64,000 nucleotides of DNA from Pseudomonas sp. PDM15 (GCF_014851565.1 NZ_JACVAA010000006.1:62001-126000), one strand, 5' to 3'; positions 18,165 to 27,107 are shown, numbered from the stretch's first letter. Translations and numbers: made by a program. Notes: generated by a model from the letters alone, not told the origin.

Positions 18165-18183
18165 TCGCGTTGCACGCTGCGCC

Positions 18184-18217
18184 CGAACGGCGGCCTCAGG
18201 GCCGCCGTTCGCGTTTC
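18184..18217 (+). terminator. Hairpin terminator after rubredoxin
   Basis: Perfect 12-bp stem CGAACGGCGGCC (18184-18195) / GGCCGCCGTTCG (18200-18211) with a TCAG loop, then CGTTTCT. Confidence 0.8.
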
Positions 18218-18292
18218 TGCGGGAAATTCGGAGCATCGACCAGCTTCTGGCGGAAATGGCGGCTGTTCTGTCTGCTTCGCCATATTAGCCGT

Positions 18293-18307
18293 CGGGCAAA
18301 CTGCCCG
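18293..18307. other. Small hairpin in the 280-nt gap before HU
   Basis: CGGGCA (18293-18298) / TGCCCG (18302-18307). The rest of the gap between rubredoxin and the HU gene (18212-18444) shows no gene. It must contain the HU promoter, but I cannot assign -35/-10 elements with confidence. Confidence 0.35.
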
Positions 18308-18444
18308 GCAGCACTGGCGCAGTCCCGGATGGCGTGCCATTCTCCCCGAGTCTGCCGCAGCGCAGAGCCGTTGCGGCGCCTTTGGCGCTGTTCTGGAAGG
18401 ACAGCTCGGACACACAACAACAACAAACAGTCAAAGAGGCATCT

Positions 18445-18717
18445 ATGCGCAAACCTGAACTCGCCGCGGCTATTGCCGAGAAGGCTGATCTGACCAAAGA
18501 CCAGGCCAACCGCGTACTCAACGCCGTACTCGAAGAAATCACCGGCGCGCTGAACCGCAAGGACAGCGTCACCCTGGTCGGTTTCGGCACCTTCCTCCAG
18601 CGCCACCGCGGTGCCCGTACCGGCAAGAACCCGCAGACCGGCGCCCCGGTCAAGATCAAAGCCAGCAACACCGTTGCCTTCAAGCCGGGCAAGTCCCTGC
18701 GCGACGCCGTCAACTGA
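18445..18717 (+). CDS. DNA-binding protein HU
   Basis: A 90-residue HU-family protein: MRKPELAAAIAEKADLTKDQ, VTLVGFGTF near residues 42-50, the arm RTGKNPQTGAPVKI, and AFKPGKSLRDAVN at the end. It compacts the nucleoid as a dimer by bending DNA with the beta arms. The ATG at 18445 is supported by AAAGAGG at 18433-18439; an open frame upstream is not used. The position beside rubredoxin matches the HU-like gene PA5348 of PAO1 (from memory). A hairpin follows it. Confidence 0.95.
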   Translation: MRKPELAAAIAEKADLTKDQANRVLNAVLEEITGALNRKDSVTLVGFGTFLQRHRGARTGKNPQTGAPVKIKASNTVAFKPGKSLRDAVN

Positions 18718-18726
18718 GCAAGTCCC

Positions 18727-18752
18727 GGCCCGGAGCCGCAGGGCTCCGGGCC
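18727..18752 (+). terminator. Hairpin after HU
   Basis: Perfect 11-bp stem GGCCCGGAGCC (18727-18737) / GGCTCCGGGCC (18742-18752). No T-run follows, only ACCCCCTCTCC. Confidence 0.6.
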
Positions 18753-18853
18753 ACCCCCTCTCCAGCGCCGAAACGCCCGCCAGACGGGATGTAGTGTTCT
18801 GCGCCATCCGCTACAATGCGCCGCCGATTTCATCACCCTCGAGGCTGCGCGCC

Positions 18854-19252
18854 ATGAAATTCCGCTTTCTCCTCTGGATGCTGGGCCGCCTGATGGTCAA
18901 GGCCAGCCGCACCAATCCCGAGTTCCAGCAGCAGCTGGAAGGCAAGGAGCTGGTCTTCCAGCTGCATACCCTCGACGGCAAAGTCGCCCGTCACTACCGG
19001 ATCAAGGACAAGCGTGTCACTAGCCATGCCGGCACGGCCCGTGAGCCGGCCTTCGCCATTGGCTTCAAGGACGCCGTTTACGGCTTCGCCACCATGAACG
19101 CCAAGAACAAGCAGCTGGCCTTCATGCAGGGCATCCAGAACAAGGACATCCAGATCCAGGGCAACCCGGCGCTGGTGATCTGGTTCCAGGGCCTGCTCAA
19201 ACACGTGGTGCCGAAGAAGAAAAAGAAGACCGAGGTCAAGAAAGCGGCCTGA
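18854..19252 (+). CDS. SCP2 sterol-binding-like domain protein
   Basis: A 132-residue protein. The pattern GKELVFQLHTLDGKVARHYRIKDKRVTSH, then AFAIGFKDAVYGFATM and IQIQGNPALVIWFQGLLKHV, is that of small bacterial SCP2-like lipid-binding proteins. The C-terminus is a Lys-rich tail (PKKKKKTEVKK). Its N-terminus has a short amphipathic or membrane-associating helix (MKFRFLLWMLGRLM). Function is not known in detail; lipid or hydrophobic ligand binding is inferred from fold only. The ATG at 18854 has GAGG about 9 nt upstream. Confidence 0.75.
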   Translation: MKFRFLLWMLGRLMVKASRTNPEFQQQLEGKELVFQLHTLDGKVARHYRIKDKRVTSHAGTAREPAFAIGFKDAVYGFATMNAKNKQLAFMQGIQNKDIQIQGNPALVIWFQGLLKHVVPKKKKKTEVKKAA

Positions 19253-19321
19253 GCCGCTTTCCCTTGCTGGCCCGAGCCGCGCCACTTGGCTAGGCTGGGC
19301 GTTTTTCACGGAAGTCCCGTT

Positions 19322-20050
19322 ATGCGTCCGCTGTTCATCCTCGCCCTGCTCCTGTCCCTGGTCGCGCCGGCCCAGGCGGCGACCGACGCCACCCTCAAGC
19401 GCGTGCTGGAGCTGGCCGGCGTCCAGCTGCTGTGCGAGCAGACCGCGCCGCTGCTGCAGCGCGGCATGAGCGCCGAGCAGCAGAAGTCCCTGGGCAAGGC
19501 GTTCGCCGCCGCCCCGCTGTGCGATGACCTGGCCAAGCGCGTGGCGCTCAAGGTCAAGCGCGAGCAGCTGGACGCCGCGCTTAAGCTGCTCGACAGCCCG
19601 CTGGCCCAGCACTTTACCGCCGCCGAACGGGCGTTGGGCGAGGATGGCGGCCTGGCCACCTACCGCCAGCAGCTGCAGGAGCGTCCGCCGCTGGGCAAGC
19701 GTCTGGATCTGGTGCGTCGCCTGGACAAGGCCGCCCACACCACCGAGCTGGCGACCCTGCTGCGCTACGAGGTGGGCAAGACCCAGGCCCTGCTGACCCT
19801 GCGTGCCCGGGGCGGCGATCTGGACGAGAAGGCCCTGGCCGAGCAGACCGCCGCCCAACTGGCGCCGCTGCGTGCGTCCAGCGCCAGCGGCGTGGAAGCC
19901 TTCATGCTCTATGCCTACCGCCAGACTCCCAGCGACAAGCTCGGCGAATACGCCGCGCTGTACGAGCAGGCGCCGCTGCGCGCCGTGCTGGAGGCCAGCG
20001 CCAAGGCCCTGCCGGAAGTGTTCGCCGCCCGGCGGGCGAAGCTCAAGTAA
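19322..20050 (+). CDS. Periplasmic hypothetical protein
   Basis: A 242-residue protein with a signal peptide (MRPLFILALLLSLVAPAQA). The start at 19322 is preferred over an upstream in-frame ATG-like start because it gives a clean signal peptide and GGAAG sits 8 nt before it. The mature part is highly helical and rich in Leu, Ala and Gln, with two early Cys residues (LLCEQTAPL and APLCDDLAK) that could form a disulfide. I do not recognise a family with confidence. It ends at a strong bidirectional terminator. Confidence 0.75.
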   Translation: MRPLFILALLLSLVAPAQAATDATLKRVLELAGVQLLCEQTAPLLQRGMSAEQQKSLGKAFAAAPLCDDLAKRVALKVKREQLDAALKLLDSPLAQHFTAAERALGEDGGLATYRQQLQERPPLGKRLDLVRRLDKAAHTTELATLLRYEVGKTQALLTLRARGGDLDEKALAEQTAAQLAPLRASSASGVEAFMLYAYRQTPSDKLGEYAALYEQAPLRAVLEASAKALPEVFAARRAKLK

Positions 20051-20069
20051 CGAGCCAGCCGACGCAACG

Positions 20070-20096
20070 AAAAAGGGGCCCGCAGGCCCCTTTTTT
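20070..20096. terminator. Bidirectional terminator
   Basis: Stem AAAAAGGGGCC (20070-20080) / GGCCCCTTTTT (20085-20095) with CGCA loop and T-runs in both directions. It serves the convergent genes on each side. Confidence 0.9.
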
Positions 20097-20110
20097 CATG
20101 GCAGACGCAC

Positions 20111-21529
20111 TCAGTGCGGGTGGTTGAACTGCGAAGCCAGCTCGCGCAGTGCCACTTCCGCCTGCAGCACCTTGTTCAGCGCGTCGTCGGCCTTGTCGCG
20201 GGTCAGCCCCAGGCGCTCGAACAGCTCGTGCGGCAGGTCATGCTGCGGGCCGCTGCCGATGCCGCGGCTGCGCAGCAGGTTGACGGCCAGGCACACCAGG
20301 TTCGGGTAGGCGGCGTGGGCGCCGTCGTACTCGGGGTCGTGCTGGAAGCGCAGGGCGGTGGCCAGCTCTTCCGGCATGTCCCAGAAGCGCATCAGCCAGG
20401 CGCCGATCTGCTCGCGGGTGATGCCCAGCAGGTGCTGCTCGATATAGCCGGCGGACAGGTGCGGGTTGACCTCCAGGTGCCGGCAGATCAGCGAGAAGTG
20501 CGGCGGGAAGACATGGGCCAGCACCAGGTAGCCGAAGTTGTGCAGCAGCCCGGCGAGGTAGGTCAGGCCGGCTTCCGGGCGCTGGGCACGCGGCATGGCG
20601 CGGGTCAGGCCCTCGATGATGGCGGCGGTGTAGATCGCCTGTTGCCAGTAAGGCGTGGCCTGCTGCGGCTGATCCTTGGGCAGGCTCAGGGTCTTGCCCA
20701 GGGCCAGGCCGAGGGCCAGGTTGATCACCAGGTCGAAGCCCAGCACGCGGACGATGGCGTCCTCCACTGAGCGGATCTTGCCGGGGGCGGCGTAGTAGGG
20801 CGAGGCGGCCCAGCTGACCACCTGGGCAGCCAGCGCCGGGTCGGTTTCGACCACGCCGGTGATGTCGTCGACGGTGGCGTCCGGATCCACGCGCAGCTTG
20901 ATGATCTTCTGCGCGGTCTCCGGCAGCGGCGGAATCTCGATGGTTTCTTCGAGGCGCTGCTGGATGCGCCGTGCGGTGAAGGCCTGCACCGCCTGGGTGA
21001 TCTCTGCGCGGTCGTCGTCCGGGCGATTCAGGTTCGGGCGAATGCCCAGCAGCGGCTCGCCGAAGCGCGCGGCACTGGCCTTGGCCAAGAGGATGGACTT
21101 GTAGTGTTCGCTGTCGATCTCCAGCAGCACGCCGGCCTGGCCGGACTCCACCAGCAGGCTGGGCTCCTGCAGCAGGCGCTCGTCGTACAGGCAGGGCGAG
21201 CTGGTCAGCGGCGGCAGGCCGGGCAGCAGGCCGAGGTTATGCTTGGCCAGCATGCGCTCCATGCGCTCGGGCTTGACCGCGGTGAGCTTGCGTCCGGTCA
21301 GCTCGGCCAGGCGATTGAGATCGAGCAGCTGGCTCTGCGGGAACAGCACCAGCAGGGCGCCGACTGCGTCTTCCAGCAGCGCGGCTTGCACGCGGCGAGC
21401 GGCGGGATGCGCAGGGTGGTCGGGACGGATATGGCAGGGGACGCCGAGTTTCTCGAGGAGTTGCAGGATCACCACCGGCGGACGCGGGGCGGAATCGGGG
21501 GCGAGGGCGACTTCGGTCATGGGCGACAT
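20111..21529 (-). CDS. HDOD-domain protein with YbaK/ProRS-editing-like N-terminus
   Basis: A 472-residue protein. Residues of about 15-160 (LLEKLGVPCHIRPDHPAHPAARRVQAALLED... LLEIDSEHYKSIL) resemble the aminoacyl-tRNA deacylase (YbaK/ProX) fold. The HDOD domain occupies about 200-400 (IPPLPETAQKIIKLRVDPDATVDDI... VVETDPALAAQVVSWAASPYY... LHNFGYLVLAHVFPPHF). HDOD domains are catalytically silent relatives of HD phosphohydrolases that act in signalling. Two in-frame ATGs (21529 and 21520) could start it; neither has a strong ribosome site. It is upstream and divergent from nothing; the next gene, recG, lies on the same strand 94 nt away. Confidence 0.82.
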   Translation of the reverse strand: MSPMTEVALAPDSAPRPPVVILQLLEKLGVPCHIRPDHPAHPAARRVQAALLEDAVGALLVLFPQSQLLDLNRLAELTGRKLTAVKPERMERMLAKHNLGLLPGLPPLTSSPCLYDERLLQEPSLLVESGQAGVLLEIDSEHYKSILLAKASAARFGEPLLGIRPNLNRPDDDRAEITQAVQAFTARRIQQRLEETIEIPPLPETAQKIIKLRVDPDATVDDITGVVETDPALAAQVVSWAASPYYAAPGKIRSVEDAIVRVLGFDLVINLALGLALGKTLSLPKDQPQQATPYWQQAIYTAAIIEGLTRAMPRAQRPEAGLTYLAGLLHNFGYLVLAHVFPPHFSLICRHLEVNPHLSAGYIEQHLLGITREQIGAWLMRFWDMPEELATALRFQHDPEYDGAHAAYPNLVCLAVNLLRSRGIGSGPQHDLPHELFERLGLTRDKADDALNKVLQAEVALRELASQFNHPH

Positions 21530-21623
21530 CCGGCTGAGGAACTACTGACGAGGAGTATAACCAGCGCCCCGCGGGATAGGCTCGGCCGCCGGACGGGCGA
21601 CCAGCGGCATTACGTGCGGCGGA

Positions 21624-23699
21624 TCACACTTGGCCGTACTGCTGGCCATGCCGTAGCCAGCGCTCGAGCAGCGGGCTGACATGCTGTGGCCAGCGCGCCA
21701 GTAGCTCTTGCGCCGCCTCGCGCACGGCCGGCAGCAGGTCGGCGTCGCGCATCAGGTCGGCCACCTTGAACTGCAGCAGGCCGGTCTGGCGGGTACCGAG
21801 CATCTCGCCGGGGCCGCGCAGTTCTAGGTCCTTTTCGGCGATGACGAAGCCGTCGCAGGTCTCGCGCATGATGCCCAGGCGCTCGCGGCCGAGCTGCGAC
21901 AGCGGCGCATGGTAGAGCAGCACGCAGTGGCTGGCGGCGCTGCCGCGGCCGACCCGCCCGCGCAGCTGGTGCAGCTGGGCCAGGCCCAGGCGCTCGGGGT
22001 TCTCGATGATCATCAGGCTGGCGTTGGGCACGTCGACGCCGACCTCGATCACCGTGGTGGCGACCAGCAGCTGCAGCTCGCCGCACTTGAATTCGTCCAT
22101 CACCGCGGCCTTCTCGGCCGGCTTCATGCGCCCGTGGATCAGGCCGACGCGCAGCTCGCCGAGCGCCGCCGACAGCTCCTCGAAACTGGTCTCGGCGGCC
22201 TGACAGGTGAGCTCCTCGGATTCCTCGATCAGCGTGCATACCCAGTAAGCCTGGCGCCCTTCGCGGCAGGCCAGGCGCACGCGCTCGACCACTTCGAGGC
22301 GGCGGCTGTCGGCGATCACCAGAGTGTTCACCGGGGTGCGCCCGGGTGGCAGCTCGTCGAGGATCGAGGTGTCGAGGTCGGCGTAGGCGCTCATCGCCAG
22401 GGTTCGCGGAATCGGCGTGGCGGTCATGATCAACTGGTGCGGGCACAGGCGCCCATCGATGCCTTTCTGGCGCAGGGCCAGGCGTTGCTGCACGCCGAAA
22501 CGGTGCTGCTCGTCGATGATCACCAGTGCGAGCTTGGCAAAGCGCACCTCGTCTTGGAACAGCGCGTGGGTGCCGACCACCATCGGCGCGCCGCCGGCGA
22601 TCTGCTCTAGTGCTGTGGCGCGCGCCTTGCCCTTGAGCTTGCCGGCCAGCCAGGCGACTTCGATGCCCAGCGGCTGCAGCCAGCGGCTGAAATTGAGGAA
22701 GTGCTGCTCGGCGAGGATCTCGGTGGGCGCCATCAGCGCCACCTGGTAGCCGGCCTCCAGCGCCTGCAGGGCGGCCAGGGCGGCGACCACCGTCTTGCCG
22801 GCGCCGACGTCGCCCTGCACCAGGCGCAGCATGGGCTCGGGCTGGCTCAGGTCATAGGTGATCTCGGCACCAACGCGCTGCTGGGCACCGGTAGGGGCGA
22901 AGCCGAGGTTGGCGAGAAACTGCTGCGGCAGCTTCTTGGCCGGCGGCAGCACCGGTGCGGCCTGGGCGCGCACCTGTTCGCGCAGGCGCTGAAGCGAAAG
23001 CTGGTGAGTCAGTAGCTCCTCGAAGGCCAGGCGATGCTGGGCCCAGTGGCGACCCTCGGCCAGCTCTTCCTGGTCGGCGTCCGGCGGCGGTCGGTGCAGG
23101 TAGCGGATGGCTTCGGCCAGCGGGCCCAGCTGATAGTCGCGGCCCAGCTCGGCTGGCAGCCAGTCGGGCAGGCTGTGCGGGCCCAGGCGGGCCAGGGCCT
23201 GCTGGCTCAGCTGGCGCAGGCGCTGCTGTGTCAGGCCCTCGGTGGTCGGGTAGATAGGCGTCAGGGTCTGTTCCACCGGCGCCGGCTCGTCGCCACTCTG
23301 GGCGCGGTATTCCGGGTGGTAGATCTCCAGGCCGGTGGCGCCGGGACGCACCTCGCCGTAGCAGCGCAGAGCCGTACCGCGCTTGAGGCCGTCCTTTTGC
23401 GCCTGGCTGAAGTGGAAGAAGCGCAGACTGAGGGTGCCGGTGCCGTCCTGCAGGCGCACCAGCAGGCTGCGGCGGCGGCCCATGGCGACGTCGGCGCCCG
23501 CCACTATGCCTTCGACCACTGCATCCTGGCCCGGGCGCAGGGCACCAATGGGCGTGATGCGGGTGCGGTCCTGGTAGCGCAGGGGCAGGTGGAACAGCAC
23601 GTCCTGCAGGTTTTCCAGCCCGACCTTGCCCAGCTTCTCGGCCAGCGCGTCACCGACGCCCTTCAGCGCGGTTACCGGGACCTGTGCCAGCTCGGTCAT
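21624..23699 (-). CDS. recG: ATP-dependent DNA helicase RecG
   Basis: A 691-residue helicase. The N-terminal wedge/OB domain (about 1-250) precedes the helicase core: Walker A QGDVGAGKTVVA, motif II DEQHRFG, TATPIPRTLAMS, and the C-terminal QLHQLRGRVGRG. It remodels stalled replication forks and branch-migrates Holliday junctions. The length is normal. Its ATG overlaps the oxyR stop in an ATGA arrangement, suggesting translational coupling and an oxyR-recG operon. Confidence 0.97.
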   Translation of the reverse strand: MTELAQVPVTALKGVGDALAEKLGKVGLENLQDVLFHLPLRYQDRTRITPIGALRPGQDAVVEGIVAGADVAMGRRRSLLVRLQDGTGTLSLRFFHFSQAQKDGLKRGTALRCYGEVRPGATGLEIYHPEYRAQSGDEPAPVEQTLTPIYPTTEGLTQQRLRQLSQQALARLGPHSLPDWLPAELGRDYQLGPLAEAIRYLHRPPPDADQEELAEGRHWAQHRLAFEELLTHQLSLQRLREQVRAQAAPVLPPAKKLPQQFLANLGFAPTGAQQRVGAEITYDLSQPEPMLRLVQGDVGAGKTVVAALAALQALEAGYQVALMAPTEILAEQHFLNFSRWLQPLGIEVAWLAGKLKGKARATALEQIAGGAPMVVGTHALFQDEVRFAKLALVIIDEQHRFGVQQRLALRQKGIDGRLCPHQLIMTATPIPRTLAMSAYADLDTSILDELPPGRTPVNTLVIADSRRLEVVERVRLACREGRQAYWVCTLIEESEELTCQAAETSFEELSAALGELRVGLIHGRMKPAEKAAVMDEFKCGELQLLVATTVIEVGVDVPNASLMIIENPERLGLAQLHQLRGRVGRGSAASHCVLLYHAPLSQLGRERLGIMRETCDGFVIAEKDLELRGPGEMLGTRQTGLLQFKVADLMRDADLLPAVREAAQELLARWPQHVSPLLERWLRHGQQYGQV

Positions 23700-24628
23700 G
23701 CCGGGATGGCTTCACCCTGCGGGCGCGCCACCGAGCACAGGCGGATCGAATCGGCCAGCACTTCGATGGCCTTGGGCCTCGGGAAGCTGGCGCGCCAGGC
23801 GATGGCCACGGTGCGGTAGGGCGCCGGCGCGCTCAGCGGGCGCACCTCGATCACGCCGGGGGCGTAGTGGTGGCTGTCGACCGCGGAGAACGGCAGGATC
23901 GAGATGCCCAGGCCGGAGGCGACCATATGGCGGATGGTCTCCAGCGAGCTGGACTCCACCGTGGTGTGCTTGGCCGAATCCTCGCCACCCTTGCGCAGCG
24001 ACGGGCAGGCTTCCAGCACCTGGTCGCGGAAGCAGTGGCCCTCGCCGAGCAGCAGCAGGCTCTTGTCGTTGAGCAGTTCCTTGTCGATGGTCTCGCGCTC
24101 GGCCCAGGGGTGACCGGCCGGCAGCAGGGCGAAGAACGGCTCGTCGTACAGCGGCTTGGTCAGCACATCGGCTTCCTGGAACGGCAGGGCGATGATGATC
24201 GCGTCCAGCTCGCCGGTGCGCAGCTTGTCGCGCAGGATGTGGGTGAAGTTCTCTTCGATGTACAGGGGCATCTGCGGGGCGACCCGGTGCAGCTGCGGAA
24301 TCAGATGGGGGAACAGGTAGGGGCCGACCGTGTAGATGGCGCCGATCTTCAGTGGCGCGGTCAGCTGGTTCTTGCCGGCCTGGGCCAGCTCGCGGATGCC
24401 TTGGGCCTGCTCCAGCACCTTTTGCGCCTGGGTCACGATGCCCTCGCCGACCGGGGTCAGGCGCACCGCGCTCTTGCTGCGCTCGAAGATCAGCACGCCG
24501 AGTTCGTCTTCCAGCTTCTTCACCCCCACCGACAGGGTCGGCTGGCTGACATGGCAGCGCTCGGCCGCGCGGCCGAAGTGCTGTTCCTGGGCAAGGGTCA
24601 CTATGTAGCGCAGTTCGGTGAGGGTCAT
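23696..24628 (-). CDS. oxyR: Hydrogen-peroxide sensing regulator OxyR
   Basis: A 310-residue LysR-type regulator, beginning MTLTELRYIVTLAQEQHFGRAAE with the helix-turn-helix (CHVSQPTLSVGVKKLEDELG) at about 25-45. The two redox Cys fall at 199 and 208 (GEGHCFRDQVLEAC), exactly as in characterised OxyR proteins. On oxidation they form a disulfide and OxyR activates catalase and peroxidase genes. The ATG at 24628 is used; a longer frame upstream lacks homology. recG follows with a 4-nt overlap. A perfect 9-bp inverted repeat spanning 44 bp sits immediately upstream and may be its autoregulatory site. Confidence 0.97.
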   Translation of the reverse strand: MTLTELRYIVTLAQEQHFGRAAERCHVSQPTLSVGVKKLEDELGVLIFERSKSAVRLTPVGEGIVTQAQKVLEQAQGIRELAQAGKNQLTAPLKIGAIYTVGPYLFPHLIPQLHRVAPQMPLYIEENFTHILRDKLRTGELDAIIIALPFQEADVLTKPLYDEPFFALLPAGHPWAERETIDKELLNDKSLLLLGEGHCFRDQVLEACPSLRKGGEDSAKHTTVESSSLETIRHMVASGLGISILPFSAVDSHHYAPGVIEVRPLSAPAPYRTVAIAWRASFPRPKAIEVLADSIRLCSVARPQGEAIPA

Positions 24629-24635
24629 AGGTAAA

Positions 24636-24679
24636 TTCCATTGAGATGCCGCCAAGCATAGCGACTGCATTCAATGGAA
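24636..24679. promoter_or_regulatory. Inverted repeat upstream of oxyR, possible OxyR autoregulatory operator
   Basis: TTCCATTGA (24636-24644) and its exact complement TCAATGGAA (24671-24679) frame 26 bp. The overall 44-bp span equals the size expected for an OxyR tetramer footprint, and the site starts 8 bp before the oxyR ATG. The known ATAG-N7-CTAT spacing is not clearly met, so the identity of the binding protein is inference. Confidence 0.4.
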
Positions 24680-24829
24680 CCAACCGGGCCGCCCATAAAG
24701 ATGCGGCCTAATAGACAGAGAACCTGTTGCCGGTGTGCGAGCCAGAGTCAGGCAAGGGCGCAAACCGGCGAGGATGCGCAGTTTACATGGGGTAAATGAG
24801 CATTCGAGCCGGCTCGCAACGCCGCCTGG

Positions 24830-24848
24830 CCGACGCGCAGTGCGTCGG
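24830..24848 (-). terminator. Hairpin at the end of the tonB operon
   Basis: CCGACGC (24830-24836) / GCGTCGG (24842-24848), just downstream of the tonB stop on the minus strand. No T-run follows. The rest of the 230-nt gap up to oxyR also holds the palindrome CGAGCCGGCTCG and the oxyR promoter. Confidence 0.45.
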
Positions 24849-24858
24849 CGGCGGGTTC

Positions 24859-25572
24859 TCAGCGGGTGAGGGTGAAGTTCAGCGGGTAATCGATCGACAT
24901 GCTGCCACCGCTCAGCACCTTGGTCGGCGGCGCCGGCACCGGGCTGGCCTTGCGCAGCTGGCGCTGCACGTCGCGGTCGAACGAGTTGCGTGCGGTGGAC
25001 TGCTTCACTTCGGCGGCGAGGATGCGGCCGCGGGTGTCGATGGTGAAATTGAGCAGCAGGGCATGCTTGCTGCCGGGCTTGTTGAAGCGCCGCTCGCGAT
25101 CCGGGTAGCGCAGGTGCTTGCTCAGGTAGGCCTGCACCTTGGCCATCCAGATGGCGCGCTCGCGGTCGATCTCGCCGGTGCTGACCTGTTGCTGCACCGG
25201 GGCCTTGATCGGCGCCGCGGTCTTCTCCTGGCTCGCCACCTTGGGTGCCTCGGGCTGCGGTTTGACCTCGGGTTTTGGCGGCTGCGGCTTGGGCTTGACC
25301 TTGGGTTTCGGCTTGGGCTTGACGATGGCGATCTTCGGCTCGGGCACCTCGACGATCTCGGGTTCCGGCTGCTCCTCGATCACCGGCTCCGGTGGCGTCG
25401 GCTGCGGCGGCGCGACCATCGGCTCCAGCTCGATCAGCATGGCCGCCGGCTGCAGCAGGATCGGCGTGACGGCCGGGCGCCACAGCAGGGCGGCGTAATA
25501 GACGACCAGGTGCAGGCCGATCACGGCGATCAGGCTGACAGCCCACAGCGGCAGGCGACGCGCTGGGCTCAT
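24859..25572 (-). CDS. tonB: TonB energy transducer
   Basis: A 237-residue protein with a single N-terminal membrane anchor (LWAVSLIAVIGLHLVVYYAALLW, about 9-31). The periplasm-spanning segment (about 55-115) is rich in Pro, Glu and Lys, with alternating KPKP repeats. The globular C-terminal TonB domain (about 145-237) contains VQAYLSKHLRYPDRERR and GRILAAEVKQSTARNSFD. It transmits the proton-motive force from ExbB-ExbD to outer-membrane receptors for siderophores and other ligands. Its ATG overlaps the exbD stop (ATGA), so translation is probably coupled. Confidence 0.93.
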   Translation of the reverse strand: MSPARRLPLWAVSLIAVIGLHLVVYYAALLWRPAVTPILLQPAAMLIELEPMVAPPQPTPPEPVIEEQPEPEIVEVPEPKIAIVKPKPKPKVKPKPQPPKPEVKPQPEAPKVASQEKTAAPIKAPVQQQVSTGEIDRERAIWMAKVQAYLSKHLRYPDRERRFNKPGSKHALLLNFTIDTRGRILAAEVKQSTARNSFDRDVQRQLRKASPVPAPPTKVLSGGSMSIDYPLNFTLTR

Positions 25573-25994
25573 TGCGCGCCGACCGTTTCCAGGCCCACCA
25601 GGCCGATCTTCAGGTAGCCGGCACCGCGCAGGTTGTCCATCACGCCCATCAGGTCGGCATAGTCCACGCCCTTGTCGCCGCGGACGAATATGGTCTTGTC
25701 CTTGTTGGCGCCGGTCAGGCGGTCCAGGGAGGCGCCGAGCTGGGCCGCGTCGACCTGCTGGTTGTCCAGGTACAGGCTGGTGTCTTCCTTGATGCTCAGG
25801 TAGATCGGCTTGTCCGGACGCGGCACCGGCTTGGCGGTGGAGGCCGGCAGGTCGATCTTCACGTCCACGGTGGCCAGCGGCGCGGCGACCATGAAGATGA
25901 TCAGCAGTACCAGCATCACGTCGATGAACGGGGTGACGTTGATCTCGTGGTTTTCCTGGAGGTCGTCACCGCCCTCGTGCAGATGCAGCCCCAT
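25569..25994 (-). CDS. exbD: ExbD, TonB-system proton channel subunit
   Basis: A 141-residue protein with one membrane helix (INVTPFIDVMLVLLIIFMVAAPL, about 18-41). The essential intramembrane Asp is in FIDVMLVLL. The periplasmic domain ends with DNLRGAGYLKIGLVGLE. It forms the proton channel with ExbB and couples it to TonB. It starts 3 bp after the exbB stop and overlaps tonB by 4 nt. TolR is the main alternative by homology, but the neighbours make ExbD the correct call. Confidence 0.93.
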   Translation of the reverse strand: MGLHLHEGGDDLQENHEINVTPFIDVMLVLLIIFMVAAPLATVDVKIDLPASTAKPVPRPDKPIYLSIKEDTSLYLDNQQVDAAQLGASLDRLTGANKDKTIFVRGDKGVDYADLMGVMDNLRGAGYLKIGLVGLETVGAQ

Positions 25995-25997
25995 GGC

Positions 25998-27107
25998 TCA
26001 GACCGCCTTGGCGATCGGCGCCTGAGCGCGCTCGCCAGCCGGCTGATCGAGGTCGCGGCTGACCAGCAGCAGGACCTGGGCCGAGGCGTCGGCCACCTGG
26101 GCCTTGTAGCCGGCGATGGAGCGGGCGAAGACGTTGTAGATGACCACGGCCGGGATGGCGGCGACCAGGCCCAGGGCGGTGGCCAGCAGGGCTTCGGCGA
26201 TACCCGGGGCGACCACGGCGAGGTTGGTGGTCTGCGATTCGGCGATGCCGATGAAGCTGTTCATGATGCCCCACACGGTACCGAACAGGCCGACGAAGGG
26301 CGCGGTGGAGCCGATGGTGGCGAGCACGCCGGTGCCCTGGCTCATGTTGCGACCGCTGGCGGCGACCAGGCGCTCCAGGCGGAAGCTGACGCGTTCCTTG
26401 ATGCCTTCCTTCTCCTTGCAGCCGAGGGACAGGCGCAGCTCTTCGCGGGCGTCTTCGATCAGCTGGGCGCTGAAGCTGTGCTTGGCGCGGGCTTGCTCGG
26501 CGGCCTGGTTGAGGGTGCGCGCGCCCTTCAGGTCGGGCAGTTCGCGCTGCAGGCGGCGGCGGGCGATGAGCAGCTCCAGGCCCTTGGCGATCCACACGGT
26601 CCAGGTCAGGATCGAGGCCAGTACCAGGCCGATCATCACGCTCTTCACCACGCGGTCGGCGTTCTGGTACATGCCCCACGGCGACAGGTCGTGCAGCAGC
26701 TCTTCCTCGCCTTCCAGCGCCGACTCGGCCTGCAGTGCCTGCAGGGCGGAGAGCAGTTGTTCGGCGTCGGTGCCGCTGATGTTGTTCTGCTGCAGGAATT
26801 CCTGCTGGGCGGCGGCGATCTGTTCGGCGCTGGCCTGTTCGCCCAGGGTCTCCAGCTTCTGCTGCAGGGCGGCGGCCTGCGGGTGCTGGACCGCCGGCGG
26901 CAGCTGTGCGGTGGTGGCCGGGGCGCCGCTGGCATCGCTCAGCGGTGCAGCGGCAGGTGCGGTTGCCGGCGCGCTAGCGGCGGGTTGCGCGACCGGAGCC
27001 ACTTCCTCGGCCATGGCGCCGAACGGCAGGAGCAGGCCGAGCAGCAGGGCTGCCATGGGCAGGCGGGAAGTGCGGGTTGGCTGAGCGCGGAGGGCGGTAG
27101 AATTCAT
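25998..27107 (-). CDS. exbB: ExbB, TonB-system proton channel subunit
   Basis: A 369-residue MotA/TolQ/ExbB-type protein. The N-terminus carries a signal sequence ([20 protein letters not shown]) and a Pro/Ala/Gln-rich periplasmic extension of roughly 120 residues. The channel domain with three membrane helices covers about 160-360 ([76 protein letters not shown]). The ATG at 27107 is preferred; the longer frame lacks a signal peptide at its start. It is the first gene of exbB-exbD-tonB, behind a promoter with a Fur-box-like sequence. Confidence 0.93.
   Translation of the reverse strand: MNSTALRAQPTRTSRLPMAALLLGLLLPFGAMAEEVAPVAQPAASAPATAPAAAPLSDASGAPATTAQLPPAVQHPQAAALQQKLETLGEQASAEQIAAAQQEFLQQNNISGTDAEQLLSALQALQAESALEGEEELLHDLSPWGMYQNADRVVKSVMIGLVLASILTWTVWIAKGLELLIARRRLQRELPDLKGARTLNQAAEQARAKHSFSAQLIEDAREELRLSLGCKEKEGIKERVSFRLERLVAASGRNMSQGTGVLATIGSTAPFVGLFGTVWGIMNSFIGIAESQTTNLAVVAPGIAEALLATALGLVAAIPAVVIYNVFARSIAGYKAQVADASAQVLLLVSRDLDQPAGERAQAPIAKAV

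Noticed and set aside
24636..24680. Classical OxyR motif (ATAG-N7-CTAT repeats) before oxyR
   Set aside because: I looked for the exact spacing and did not find it; only the 9-bp inverted repeat is solid, so it is listed separately as tentative.
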